Shown in pieces: positions 9,710 through 17,717 of a stretch of DNA of 64,000 bases. Source of the DNA: Ulvibacter litoralis (GTDB taxonomy: Bacteria > Bacteroidota > Bacteroidia > Flavobacteriales > Flavobacteriaceae). The notes below the pieces were generated by a model. It was not told the DNA's origin and did not search any database. It saw only the letters and a program-made list of their open reading frames with translations. The position numbers and the translations under genes were made by a program. Position 1 is the stretch's first letter. Every line of letters begins with the position of its first letter. Where the stretch lies: the NCBI RefSeq assembly GCF_900102055.1, contig NZ_FNBA01000001.1, positions 707,085-771,084 of the forward strand, in the 5' to 3' direction.

Positions 9710-10582
9710 ATGAATATCGCCATTTTATCGCGAGGAGAATTCCTCTATTCTACCCAAAGTCTGATTACTGCTGGTGAAGCAAGAAATCATGAAATGGAGG
9801 TATTAGATCCGACCCTATTTACTTCGGGAATAGAAAACGGAACTCCTGTTTTGTATTACGGAAGCGAATTAGTGGACGATTTAAACGCAATAATTCCTAG
9901 AATTGGAGCCACAAACACGTTTTTTGGCTCCGCTCTAGTGCGTCAATTTGAGGCTATGGGCGTTTTTTCTATTGTTGCTTCGGAAAGTATTTTGCAATCG
10001 AGAAACAAGTGGACTAGTTTTCAAATTTTAGCGTCGGCAAACATACCGATGCCCAAAACATTTTTAGGAAGCGCATTTCAAGCGGAAGAAACCTTACAGA
10101 GGTTTGGAAACAACCCGGTAATCATAAAAGTGCTAGAAGGAACCCATGGTGCAGGCGTTATTTTAGCCGAAACCTATCAATCTGCATTATCTACCATTGA
10201 AACGTTAAGTGCTTCAGAAGTACGCTTTGTGATTCAGGAATACATTGCCGAATCTAAAGGATGCGATGTGCGCGCCATTGTAGTAGACGGTGTTGTGGTA
10301 GCAGCCATGAAAAGACAAAGTAAAAAAGGAGATTTCCGATCTAATTTACACCGAGGAGGCTCTTCAGAATTAATACAACTCACCCCCGAAGAAAATAAAA
10401 TTGCCTTAAAAACCGCTAAAACTTTAAGAATGGGCGTTTGCGGCATTGATATTTTACAATCGAAGCAAGGTCCCATGGTGTTAGAAGTAAATTCGACACC
10501 AGGTTTGGAAGGCATAGAAACCACCACAGGCGTGGATATTTCAAAACATATTATACGTTATATTGAACGAAATAAGCAGTAA
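9710..10582 (+). CDS. RimK-family ATP-grasp amino-acid ligase (copy 1)
   Basis: 290-residue ATP-grasp enzyme of the RimK type, the family that adds glutamate to the C-terminus of ribosomal protein S6 or makes poly-glutamate. Visible: RimK N-terminal domain (MNIAILSRGEFLYSTQSLI), pre-ATP-grasp motif IIPRIGATNTFFGSALVRQFE, ATP-binding loop VIIKVLEGTHGAGVILAE, FVIQEYI hinge, SNLHRGGSS and the Mg-binding VLEVNSTPGLEGIE. It is followed after 78 bp by a retropepsin and then a second RimK. The two RimK copies share architecture but differ along their length, so this is an old duplication, not an assembly artefact. Which protein it modifies is unknown. Confidence 0.9.
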   Translation: MNIAILSRGEFLYSTQSLITAGEARNHEMEVLDPTLFTSGIENGTPVLYYGSELVDDLNAIIPRIGATNTFFGSALVRQFEAMGVFSIVASESILQSRNKWTSFQILASANIPMPKTFLGSAFQAEETLQRFGNNPVIIKVLEGTHGAGVILAETYQSALSTIETLSASEVRFVIQEYIAESKGCDVRAIVVDGVVVAAMKRQSKKGDFRSNLHRGGSSELIQLTPEENKIALKTAKTLRMGVCGIDILQSKQGPMVLEVNSTPGLEGIETTTGVDISKHIIRYIERNKQ

Positions 10583-10660
10583 TATTTCTGACGAATTTCT
10601 TCAAAAAACCCGTGCTTTAATAAATAACATTCCCTAACACATTTTGTATATTGTTCCCCT

Positions 10661-11110
10661 ATGAAGAATCAGGTACATTCAAAAAAAATAATAGGCCGCG
10701 TTGACAAAGCAGATTTTCCACAACTTAGTTTAAGTAATATAGATGTGAAAATTGACACAGGAGCCTTCACTAGTAGTATTCATTGTAAAAATCTGGTGGT
10801 AAAAGACAACTACTTAAAATGTGTGTTTTTAGACCCAGAACATCCGGCATATCACGAAAAAGAATTCGTTTTTGATCAATACGACGTAAAAGTAGTAAAA
10901 AGCAGTAACGGACAAACAGAAGCTCGTTACCGTATTTTAACGGAAATAGTTTTATTTGGAGAAACTATTCCTATATTTTTAACCTTGAGTGATCGAGAAG
11001 AAATGCGTTATCCTGTTTTATTAGGGAGAAATTTTTTAACTAAGAAATTTATCGTAGATATTAACAACACAGACCTTTCATACAAACAAAAAGTAAAAGA
11101 TGAACATTAA
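10661..11110 (+). CDS. RimB-type retropepsin-like aspartic protease
   Basis: 149-residue protein of the PF05618 family, historically labelled ATP-dependent zinc protease and now regarded as a single-domain retropepsin (RimB/RloA2 type). The active-site motif is [12 protein letters not shown] with Asp32; a second conserved strand is PVLLGRNFL. In Pseudomonas the RimB protein trims glutamate tails that RimK puts on S6 (established knowledge). Here the stop codon overlaps the start of the second rimK-like gene by 11 bp, so protease and ligase are translationally coupled. That context makes it the probable eraser, or processing enzyme, for the modification made by its neighbours. No signal peptide, hence cytosolic. 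Confidence 0.85.
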   Translation: MKNQVHSKKIIGRVDKADFPQLSLSNIDVKIDTGAFTSSIHCKNLVVKDNYLKCVFLDPEHPAYHEKEFVFDQYDVKVVKSSNGQTEARYRILTEIVLFGETIPIFLTLSDREEMRYPVLLGRNFLTKKFIVDINNTDLSYKQKVKDEH

Positions 11111-11975
11111 AATATTATCTGCAAACCCTAATTTATATTCTACACAGCGCCTTGTTGAAGCTGCAAAAAAAAGGAACCACACCATTGAAATTATAAATCA
11201 CACCAAATGTGATATTGTAATTGAAAAGAAAAACCCTGTTATTTTCTACAAAGGAAAAAAACTGGATCATACAGATGCTATTATTCCACGAATAGGCGCT
11301 TCTGTTACTTTTTATGGGACTGCAGTTGTTCGACAATTTGAAATGATGCGTGTTTTTACCACCACCGAATCGCAAGCATTGGTTCGATCTCGCGACAAAT
11401 TGCGTAGCCTTCAAGTACTTTCGAGAGCTGGACTAGGACTGCCTAAAACTATTTTTACCAACTATTCTAGAAACGTAAAGGAAATCGTAGAACAAGCAGG
11501 GGGCGCTCCTGTTATTATTAAGCTATTAGAAGGAACACAAGGAATTGGAGTTATTCTTGCTGAAACTAAAAAAGCGGCAGAATCGGTAATTGAAGCTTTT
11601 AACAATCTACAGGCTCGTGTTATTGTTCAAGAATATATTAAAGAAGCAGGTGGTGCAGACATTCGCGCTTTTATTGTAGACGGTCAAGTAGTAGGTGCTA
11701 TGAAACGCCAAGGGAAAGAAGGGGAGTTTAGAAGTAATTTACATCGTGGTGGAACTGCCTCTGTGATAAAATTAACCGACGAAGAAGAAACAGCCGCTTT
11801 AAAAGCTGCTCGTGCTATGGGTCTTGGTATTGCAGGTGTTGATATGCTACAATCTGCGCGTGGTCCTTTAATTTTAGAAGTAAACTCTTCGCCTGGACTA
11901 GAAGGAATTGAAGCCGCTACAGGAAAAGACATTGCAAATACAATCATAAAATACATCGAAAGAAACGTAGATTAA
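11100..11975 (+). CDS. rimK: RimK-family ATP-grasp amino-acid ligase (copy 2)
   Basis: 291 residues, closely parallel to the RimK copy at 9710. Key parts: [44 protein letters not shown] loop [55 protein letters not shown] and metal-binding [19 protein letters not shown]. Overlaps the retropepsin stop by 11 bp and abuts the deacylase (shared position 11975), so it is embedded in a tight operon. Expected chemistry is ATP-dependent peptide-bond formation onto a carboxylate, classically glutamate onto ribosomal S6. This copy has the closer gene coupling and is the better candidate for the true S6 modifier; copy 1 may have another acceptor. Assignment between the copies is inference. Confidence 0.9.
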   Translation: MNIKILSANPNLYSTQRLVEAAKKRNHTIEIINHTKCDIVIEKKNPVIFYKGKKLDHTDAIIPRIGASVTFYGTAVVRQFEMMRVFTTTESQALVRSRDKLRSLQVLSRAGLGLPKTIFTNYSRNVKEIVEQAGGAPVIIKLLEGTQGIGVILAETKKAAESVIEAFNNLQARVIVQEYIKEAGGADIRAFIVDGQVVGAMKRQGKEGEFRSNLHRGGTASVIKLTDEEETAALKAARAMGLGIAGVDMLQSARGPLILEVNSSPGLEGIEAATGKDIANTIIKYIERNVD

Positions 11976-12970
11976 TGAAGTACCCAGGAGACGATTTTAT
12001 TATTTTAGGGCAACGCATTCGTTTAGGAGAAAGCAAAACGATAGACTTTAGCATTGCCAAATTATACACTTCTACAAACATTGAAATTCCAATTATTATA
12101 GAGCGTTCTACTGTCCCAGGACCTACTATTTTATTAACTGGAGGAATTCATGGCGATGAAATTAATGGCGTTGAAATTGTACGTCAGATTATTGCTAAAA
12201 AAATAAACAAACCGAAAAGAGGAACGATTATTTGTGTCCCTATTTTAAATATTTTTGGGTTTTTAAACTCTGATAGAGCTTTTCCAGATGGGCGCGATTT
12301 AAACAGAGTCTTTCCTGGATCTAAAACAGGATCGCTCGCCAGTCGGGTAGCCTATCACTTTACGAAAGAAATTGTTCCACTTGCCGATTTTTGTATGGAC
12401 TTTCATACGGGTGGCGCAAGCCGATTTAATGCGCCACAAGTGCGTATTAAACCAGACGACAAGCAATTGTTGCATTATGCACACGTTTTTAATGCGCCTT
12501 TTACCGTTTTCTCTCCTAATATTGACAAATCGTACCGAACTACCTGCGACAAGATGAACATTCCGATTATCTTGTTTGAAGGTGGAAAATCACGAGATGG
12601 GAATAAATATATTGTCAAACATGGCGTCGATGGGGTCACCCGAATTTTAAAAGAATTTGAAATGCTATCCGATAAGCATACTGCAAAAGAAATCACCTCC
12701 GAAACCATTCTCATTGAAAAAAGCAAATGGATTAGAGCACAGCGAAGCGGATTATTACACGTAAAAATTGATTGTAATAAACACGTTGAAAAAGATGAGT
12801 TTTTAGCCACCATTACCGATCCTTTTGGCGCTATGCGATTTATTGTACGCGCTCCAAATGAAGGGTATATCATTAATGTAAACCATTCGCCAATCGTACA
12901 TCAAGGAGATGCTATTTTTCATATTTCTACTATAGATTCTAACATGACTACTGCTGAAAAAAGTGAATAA
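11975..12970 (+). CDS. Succinylglutamate desuccinylase/aspartoacylase-family zinc hydrolase
   Basis: 331-residue M14-like zinc amidohydrolase of the AstE/AspA superfamily. Zinc ligands are visible as H59 and E62 in TGGIHGDEINGVE and H144 in MDFHTGGASRFNAPQVR; the catalytic Glu is in PIILFEGGKSRDGN. The C-terminal 70 residues (AQRSGLLHVKIDCNKHVEKDEF...VRAPNEGYIINVNHSP) form the usual hammerhead-like beta domain. Family members release an acyl group from N-acyl amino acids. Position directly after rimK with a 1-bp overlap and before the folate gene suggests it acts on a product or precursor of the ligase module. Such RimK/retropepsin/deacylase neighbourhoods are known from comparative genomics; the real substrate is unknown. 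Confidence 0.85.
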   Translation: MKYPGDDFIILGQRIRLGESKTIDFSIAKLYTSTNIEIPIIIERSTVPGPTILLTGGIHGDEINGVEIVRQIIAKKINKPKRGTIICVPILNIFGFLNSDRAFPDGRDLNRVFPGSKTGSLASRVAYHFTKEIVPLADFCMDFHTGGASRFNAPQVRIKPDDKQLLHYAHVFNAPFTVFSPNIDKSYRTTCDKMNIPIILFEGGKSRDGNKYIVKHGVDGVTRILKEFEMLSDKHTAKEITSETILIEKSKWIRAQRSGLLHVKIDCNKHVEKDEFLATITDPFGAMRFIVRAPNEGYIINVNHSPIVHQGDAIFHISTIDSNMTTAEKSE

Positions 12971-13529
12971 AACTAAATCGGAACTTCGCAACGAGTACAA
13001 AGTAAAAAGACAACAACTCACACCAGAAATGGTAGAAGAGTTAAGCCTTCAAATAGCCAATCAAACCTTAAAGCTAGACATTTGGGATAAAACGTATTAC
13101 CATGTTTTCTTGCCTATTGCTGAAAAAAAAGAAGTAAACACGGAATACATACTTCATATTTTACAAGGAAAAGACAAAAGTGTTGTGTTGCCGAAAGCTT
13201 ATTTTGAAACAGGAGAAATGAAACACATATTACTTCAAGAAAACACCGTTTTAAAAATCTCACCGTATGGAATTTCCGAACCCGTTTCAGGAATAGAAGT
13301 GCCCGTTTCACAATTGGAGGTTGTTTTTGTTCCTCTTTTAGCGTACGATTTAAAAGGAAATCGTATTGGATACGGAAAAGGATTTTACGATCGGTTTTTA
13401 AGTCATTGCCATCCAAACACCCTATTTATTGGATTATCTTTTTTTGAACCCGAAATTAACGTTGTCTATGAAAACATAGATATTCCCCTCCATTTTTGTG
13501 TAACTCCTCGAAAAATTCACTCTTTTTGA
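12963..13529 (+). CDS. 5-formyltetrahydrofolate cyclo-ligase
   Basis: 188-residue enzyme converting 5-formyl-THF to 5,10-methenyl-THF with ATP. N-terminal SELRNEYKVKRQQLTPEM, the middle HVFLPIAEKKEVNTEYI, and the C-terminal signature LLAYDLKGNRIGYGKGFYDRFL identify the family. The start is a GTG that overlaps the deacylase stop by 8 bp; this is the first available start matching the family's N-terminus. Last gene of the rimK-type operon; the link to folate may be only positional. Function secure, reason for clustering unknown. Confidence 0.92.
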   Translation: MNKTKSELRNEYKVKRQQLTPEMVEELSLQIANQTLKLDIWDKTYYHVFLPIAEKKEVNTEYILHILQGKDKSVVLPKAYFETGEMKHILLQENTVLKISPYGISEPVSGIEVPVSQLEVVFVPLLAYDLKGNRIGYGKGFYDRFLSHCHPNTLFIGLSFFEPEINVVYENIDIPLHFCVTPRKIHSF

Positions 13530-13580
13530 AAAAAACACAGTATATTTAATTTATTATTAACCGAATAACCATTCAAATCA

Positions 13581-13856
13581 ATGGAAACATCAAACAATCA
13601 AGCAGGTACACCTCCTGACAATAATTTAGTATGGGCAATCGTATGTACCGTATTATGTTGCCTTCCTTTAGGGATTGTAGCAATTATCAAATCGACTAAA
13701 GTAAAAGAGCTATGGGCTCAAGGAGATCATGTAGGAGCTCAAAAAGCTGCCGATGACGCTAAAAAGTTTTCCTTATGGGGCGCTGGTTTAGGTCTTGTAT
13801 TTTTTGTTCTTTACATTATTTTAATGGCTGTTGGATTTGCTGGAGGTAACTTCTAA
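13581..13856 (+). CDS. CD225/dispanin-family membrane protein
   Basis: 91-residue two-helix membrane protein. First helix NLVWAIVCTVLCCLPLGIVAII, then the conserved STKVKELWAQGDHVGAQKAADDAKKFSLWG, then a second helix GAGLGLVFFVLYIILMAVGF. This is the CD225/dispanin pattern (animal IFITM proteins share it), including the CC pair in helix one. Bacterial members have no assigned function. It overlaps the following DUF2752 gene by 26 bp, a pairing that recurs in Bacteroidota as far as I recall. Confidence 0.85.
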   Translation: METSNNQAGTPPDNNLVWAIVCTVLCCLPLGIVAIIKSTKVKELWAQGDHVGAQKAADDAKKFSLWGAGLGLVFFVLYIILMAVGFAGGNF

Positions 13857-14259
13857 GAAAATTATAACTCTTACCCTCATCGCAGCAGTGCTTGGGGGTA
13901 TTTTTTTTGTTTTCCACTCGTACAACCCTTCTCACCACTCGTTTTTTCTACCATGTCCCTTCAAATACACTACGGGATATCACTGTCCGGGTTGTGGGTC
14001 GCAACGCGCTATACATCAGTTAGCGCAAGGAGACGTCACAACTGCATTTGGTTTAAATCCGCTGATGGTTCTTTCACTACCATTGATAATTTACGCTTTT
14101 GGACTTAAACTTTACAACTATCTTTTCTCAACACAGCTCCGTGTTCATTTATTTTATAATCCTTTTTTTATTTACGGATATTTTGGAATTGTAGCCATTT
14201 ATTGGATTGCAAGAAACATTCCGATGTACCCTTTTACAGTACTCGCACCTACAGGTTAA
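13831..14259 (+). CDS. DUF2752 membrane protein
   Basis: 142 residues with about three membrane helices. The diagnostic motif is FFLPCPFKYTTGYHCPGCGSQRAIHQL (two segments with Cys pairs) followed by a GDVTTAFGLNPLMVLSLPL stretch, typical of DUF2752. The only ATG that keeps the N-terminal helix intact lies at 13831 within the CD225 gene; a start nearer 13860 using a rare codon is possible. Function unknown; co-translation with the dispanin suggests a common membrane role. Confidence 0.8.
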   Translation: MDLLEVTSKKIITLTLIAAVLGGIFFVFHSYNPSHHSFFLPCPFKYTTGYHCPGCGSQRAIHQLAQGDVTTAFGLNPLMVLSLPLIIYAFGLKLYNYLFSTQLRVHLFYNPFFIYGYFGIVAIYWIARNIPMYPFTVLAPTG

Positions 14260-14381
14260 CGATAAATTTTACACTTTTATCTTGTTTCTAATAAAATTAA
14301 CTATATTTAACTCCTTAGTTATTCGAAGTTTATCTTTTCCCCCGTAAAAAACTAATCCTAATTTTATAAAAACAACTAATT

Positions 14382-15461
14382 GTGAATAGCAACTTTAATA
14401 ATTTTTACTATAAAGAAGTTGCCAAATTAACGGGTGCTGGTAGCTGGAGTGTTAACTTCAAAGACAAAACAAGTATGCTTGATCCCTTAGCGCGTCGCAT
14501 ATTAAACACTCCAGAAGATTTTAAACCCACTCCTAAAAATGCAATGGGTTTTTATGCCTTAGACGAAATAGTTAGAGCTCAGAATTTTTTTAATGATTGT
14601 ATGAAAGGAATTCCTTTTAATACTACCATCAAAATGCTTACTTACGACAAAAAAGAATTTTGGGTGAAAGCGGCTGGACAACCCTTGTTTGATGAGCAAA
14701 ATAATATTGTTGGGGTACGAGGAGTTTTTCAAGACGTGAATGTTGAAAAAATGAAAGAATTAAGTCTTGAGAAATCATTAGAAATTATAGCTTCTCAAAA
14801 CGCTAGACTTTTCAACTTTGCGCACATAGTTTCGCATAATTTACGCTCTCACTCCAGCAACTTACAATTAACCGTTGAGTTATTTAATTCGCTGCACAAT
14901 TCAGAAGAAGAAGAGAAAGAATTAAAAGATAATTTGGTTTCCATTTCTGAAAGCTTAAACAAAACGATATCGCATTTAAATGAAATTGTTTCAACACAAT
15001 CTCAGGCCGATGATGATAAAAGTGATGTTGTTTTTGAAGATGTTTTAAAAACCGTAAAAAAATCAATACAATGCACCCTTAATAAAAGCAAAGCGACTAT
15101 AATTTCCGACTTTTCAGGAGTACCAATGATTCCTTATATTCCAGCTTATATGCAAAGCATTCTTTTAAATTTCATTTCTAATTCAATAAAATACAAGCAT
15201 CCAGATCGTGATCCAATTATAGAAATTAAAACTTTTTCAGAAGAAAATAAAAACTACCTCACTGTAAAAGACAACGGAATCGGTATAAATCTTCAGAAGT
15301 ATAAAAATAAACTATTCAATATGTACCAAACATTTCACAGAAACGAAGACGCTGTCGGAATCGGTTTGTATATCACAAAAAATCAAGTAGAAGCCTTACA
15401 AGGCACAATCACTGTTGAAAGTGTAGTAGATCAAGGTTCCATTTTTAAGGTTAAATTTTAA
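14382..15461 (+). CDS. Soluble PAS-like sensor histidine kinase
   Basis: 359 residues, no membrane segment, GTG start. The N-terminal 130 residues look like a PAS domain with C-terminal PAC-like strand (KMLTYDKKEFWVKAAGQPLFDEQNNIVGVRGVFQDV). The dimerisation/phosphoacceptor helix has FAHIVSHNLRSHSSNLQ (His near 150), and the ATPase part shows LNFISNSIKYKHPDRD (N box), VKDNGIGINL (G1) and GIGLYITKNQVEALQGTI (G2). It is followed 5 bp later by a single-domain response regulator, its likely partner. The signal it senses is unknown; a cytosolic cue is implied. Confidence 0.88.
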   Translation: MNSNFNNFYYKEVAKLTGAGSWSVNFKDKTSMLDPLARRILNTPEDFKPTPKNAMGFYALDEIVRAQNFFNDCMKGIPFNTTIKMLTYDKKEFWVKAAGQPLFDEQNNIVGVRGVFQDVNVEKMKELSLEKSLEIIASQNARLFNFAHIVSHNLRSHSSNLQLTVELFNSLHNSEEEEKELKDNLVSISESLNKTISHLNEIVSTQSQADDDKSDVVFEDVLKTVKKSIQCTLNKSKATIISDFSGVPMIPYIPAYMQSILLNFISNSIKYKHPDRDPIIEIKTFSEENKNYLTVKDNGIGINLQKYKNKLFNMYQTFHRNEDAVGIGLYITKNQVEALQGTITVESVVDQGSIFKVKF

Positions 15462-15466
15462 TATAT

Positions 15467-15895
15467 ATGATGCCAACAGTAAGCCCGATTAAAGTTGCCT
15501 GCATTATTGATGATGACGAAATTTATGTACATCTAATCAAAAAGATAATTAAAATGAAAAAATTATCTGAAGAGTTGCTGGTATTTAGCAATGGACAAGA
15601 AGCGCTTACATATTTTGAAGCTCTTCCTGAAAAACCAACAGTTTCTGAACAAAACACGTTACCACAAATAATTCTTTTAGACCTTAATATGCCTGTAATG
15701 GATGGATGGGATTTCTTAGAAAAATACAAGAATACCGCCTTTTCAAAAAATCCTAAATCGACCCTTTATATTGTTAGCTCGTCTATTGATCCTTACGAAA
15801 TGGAAAAAGCGAAGTCTATAGATTCGGTGACAGACTATTTAATAAAGCCTATCAGCATTGAACATTTTCAAACTATTTTTAATAAAACTGTTTAA
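15467..15895 (+). CDS. Single-domain response regulator (CheY-like)
   Basis: 142-residue receiver with no output domain. Acidic pocket DDDE (15-18), phosphoacceptor Asp72 in ILLDLNMPVMDGWDF, Ser/Thr switch in YIVSSSIDP and Lys in DYLIKPISIEHF. Such stand-alone receivers pass phosphate on or act by protein binding, and in Bacteroidota are often paired with soluble kinases like the one just upstream. Two adjacent in-frame ATG codons (15467, 15470) could serve as start. Convergent with lspA with only 2 bp between stops. Confidence 0.9.
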   Translation: MMPTVSPIKVACIIDDDEIYVHLIKKIIKMKKLSEELLVFSNGQEALTYFEALPEKPTVSEQNTLPQIILLDLNMPVMDGWDFLEKYKNTAFSKNPKSTLYIVSSSIDPYEMEKAKSIDSVTDYLIKPISIEHFQTIFNKTV

Positions 15896-15897
15896 GA

Positions 15898-16509
15898 TTA
15901 TGCTTCTATCTCCTTTTTAGGAAATGCTCTTTTATTAAAAGCAATTAAAAGTCCAACCCCCGTACTAATAGACATATCTGCGATGTTAAAAACGGGATCG
16001 AAAAAGGTAAAAAACTTTCCTCCCCAAAAAGGAAGCCACTCTGGCAAATATCCTTTCCATAAGGGGAAGTATAGCATGTCCACTACTTTTCCATGAAGCA
16101 ATGTACCGTAGCCTCCATCTGCAGGTAAAAATGTAGCTACTTGATGATGACTGTCGTTAAAGAGCAAGCCGTAAAATACCGAGTCTATAATGTTTCCGAA
16201 CGCACCTGCAAAAATCAAAGCAATTGCCACGACTAATACCCGCGATGCTTTCTTTCGAACCGAATCCCACAACCAATATCCAATTCCAACGATGGCTATA
16301 AGCCTAAAAACGGTTAGAAACAGCTTTCCATATTCTCCCGGGATTTTAGCTCCCCAAGCCATTCCTTCATTTTCAACGAATAGAATCTGAAACCAATCAA
16401 ACACTTTTACACCGTCGCCTAACGAAAAACTCGTTTTGATATAAACCTTAGATATTTGATCTACCAATAAGACCAAAATGATAATTAAAATCGATTTTTT
16501 TAACGACAT
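15898..16509 (-). CDS. lspA: Lipoprotein signal peptidase (signal peptidase II)
   Basis: 203-residue inner-membrane aspartic protease that removes the signal peptide of prolipoproteins. Four membrane helices; catalytic aspartates lie in AGAFGNIIDSVFYGLLFND and PVFNIADMSISTGVGLL. The insertion between them (HHQVATFLPADGGYGTLLHGKVVDMLYFPLWKGY, described by its ends) is the longer periplasmic loop typical of Bacteroidota enzymes. Lies last in a minus-strand run with ileS and the DksA-like gene, a conserved order in the phylum. The many lipoproteins in this window are its substrates. Confidence 0.95.
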   Translation of the reverse strand: MSLKKSILIIILVLLVDQISKVYIKTSFSLGDGVKVFDWFQILFVENEGMAWGAKIPGEYGKLFLTVFRLIAIVGIGYWLWDSVRKKASRVLVVAIALIFAGAFGNIIDSVFYGLLFNDSHHQVATFLPADGGYGTLLHGKVVDMLYFPLWKGYLPEWLPFWGGKFFTFFDPVFNIADMSISTGVGLLIAFNKRAFPKKEIEA

Positions 16510-16575
16510 GCAGTATAAATTAGTAGAAGTATCCTTCTTTCTGTGTGTTTGTAAAGTGACACAAAAATAGGAATA

Positions 16576-17199
16576 TTATTTGGTTTGAAATAGGCCAATT
16601 GCACCACTTCTGCTTTCAGCAATAATACGATACATTCCGTTAGAAACAAGTTCATTTTCAACCCTTCCTTTTACCGAATTTGCCGTTCCAGAAACCGTAC
16701 TATTAGTATATACGGTAATTGCGCCTTTTTGGGTTTTAATTCGGGCGTTTCCTATAAAATCTTGCACCAAACAATTGCCTCCGCGAAGTGTAATAGATAG
16801 TAAATCAAAGCTTCCGCTGGCTTTTACTGAAGCTATTTCAGAATTAATTGCAATACTAAAAAATTCAGGTACTATCACCGTCATTTCTATTGAAATTACC
16901 TTATGTGCGGCTAATTTGTCATTTTCCGCAGTAAAAAAAGGAATGTACGATGTATCGAGAATAAGTGTTTTATTTTCTTCGGAAGTAGTTACCACCAAGT
17001 TCTCGTAGGTTTCACCAGAAATCTTGGTTAAGATGGTAATTTTATCTGTTTTTTCTGAAACAATTGAAATACGAGAAATTGTTTTTGAACTGATAAGAAT
17101 CCGTTCCAATCCTGAAGCATCGAGCGACTTCTCAACCACTTTTTGTCCATAACTGAAGCTGAACATCAAAAAAAAGCAAAAAGAAACTGTTTTCAACAT
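16576..17199 (-). CDS. Exported beta-helix-like protein (DUF4097-like)
   Basis: 207 residues with signal peptide MLKTVSFCFFLMFSFSYGQ. The body is a regular series of short beta strands (SGLERILISSKTISRISIVSEK, SVKASGSFDLLSITLRGGN, GAITVYTNSTVSGTANSVKGRV) that resembles the DUF4097/adhesin-like beta-solenoid pattern. No catalytic motif. Sits between lspA (66 bp) and the DksA-like gene on the same strand. It is probably periplasmic or surface-attached; function unknown. Confidence 0.6.
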   Translation of the reverse strand: MLKTVSFCFFLMFSFSYGQKVVEKSLDASGLERILISSKTISRISIVSEKTDKITILTKISGETYENLVVTTSEENKTLILDTSYIPFFTAENDKLAAHKVISIEMTVIVPEFFSIAINSEIASVKASGSFDLLSITLRGGNCLVQDFIGNARIKTQKGAITVYTNSTVSGTANSVKGRVENELVSNGMYRIIAESRSGAIGLFQTK

Positions 17200-17286
17200 A
17201 CGATTCGAGACTCTAGTACACTCTTGAGAGCATACTCATTTAATGGCAGAAATAAAAAGTCACGCTTTGCAGAAGCGAGCAACCAA

Positions 17287-17315
17287 AAATCCCCTCTCGA
17301 GATGAGAAGGGATTT
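17287..17315 (-). terminator. Hairpin after the DksA-like gene
   Basis: Arms AAATCCCCTCTC / GAGAAGGGATTT (one mismatch), followed by T-rich sequence on the minus strand, 17 bp past the stop at 17333. It should reduce read-through into the exported protein and lspA. Confidence 0.6.
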
Positions 17316-17332
17316 GATGTATACTATATATT

Positions 17333-17713
17333 TTACTGCATGTTTTTCGCCTCGATGCTCAACGTTGCATGAGGAACTAACTTTAAACGCTCTGGATTAA
17401 TTAGTTTTCCAGTCACACGGCAAATACCGTAGGTTTTATTTTCAATTCGAATCAATGCATTTTTAAGATCGCGAATAAATTTTTCTTGTCGAATCGCAAG
17501 CTGAGATGCCGTTTCTTTCCCCATTACTTCGCTTCCTTCATCAAAGGCTTTAAAAGTTGGTGACGTATCGTCTGTACCATTATTAGTATCGTTTCTGTAT
17601 GAACTTTCGATCATTTCCAATTGTGCTTTTGCTTTCACAATTTTTTCTTGAATCAATGTCCTGAAACTTTCTAACTCCTTGTCGCTATATCTAACTTTAA
17701 TGTCTTGCTGCAT
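17333..17713 (-). CDS. TraR/DksA-family transcriptional regulator, zinc finger degenerate
   Basis: 126 residues. N-terminal coiled coil (YSDKELESFRTLIQEKIVKAKAQLEMIESSY), then FKAFDEGSEVMGKETASQL and the C-terminal GICRVTGKLINPERLKLVPHATLSIEA. DksA-type proteins bind the RNA polymerase secondary channel. In this protein only one Cys of the usual four-Cys zinc site remains (YGICRVTGKL), which is the common form in Bacteroidota, so the finger is probably metal-free. Begins 4 bp after the ileS stop, so the two genes are co-transcribed. Confidence 0.87.
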   Translation of the reverse strand: MQQDIKVRYSDKELESFRTLIQEKIVKAKAQLEMIESSYRNDTNNGTDDTSPTFKAFDEGSEVMGKETASQLAIRQEKFIRDLKNALIRIENKTYGICRVTGKLINPERLKLVPHATLSIEAKNMQ

Positions 17714-17717
17714 AATA

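Noticed and set aside
9710-11975. Two rimK genes as an assembly duplication
   Set aside because: Proteins differ along their whole length and the intervening retropepsin is unique, so it is a true old duplication.
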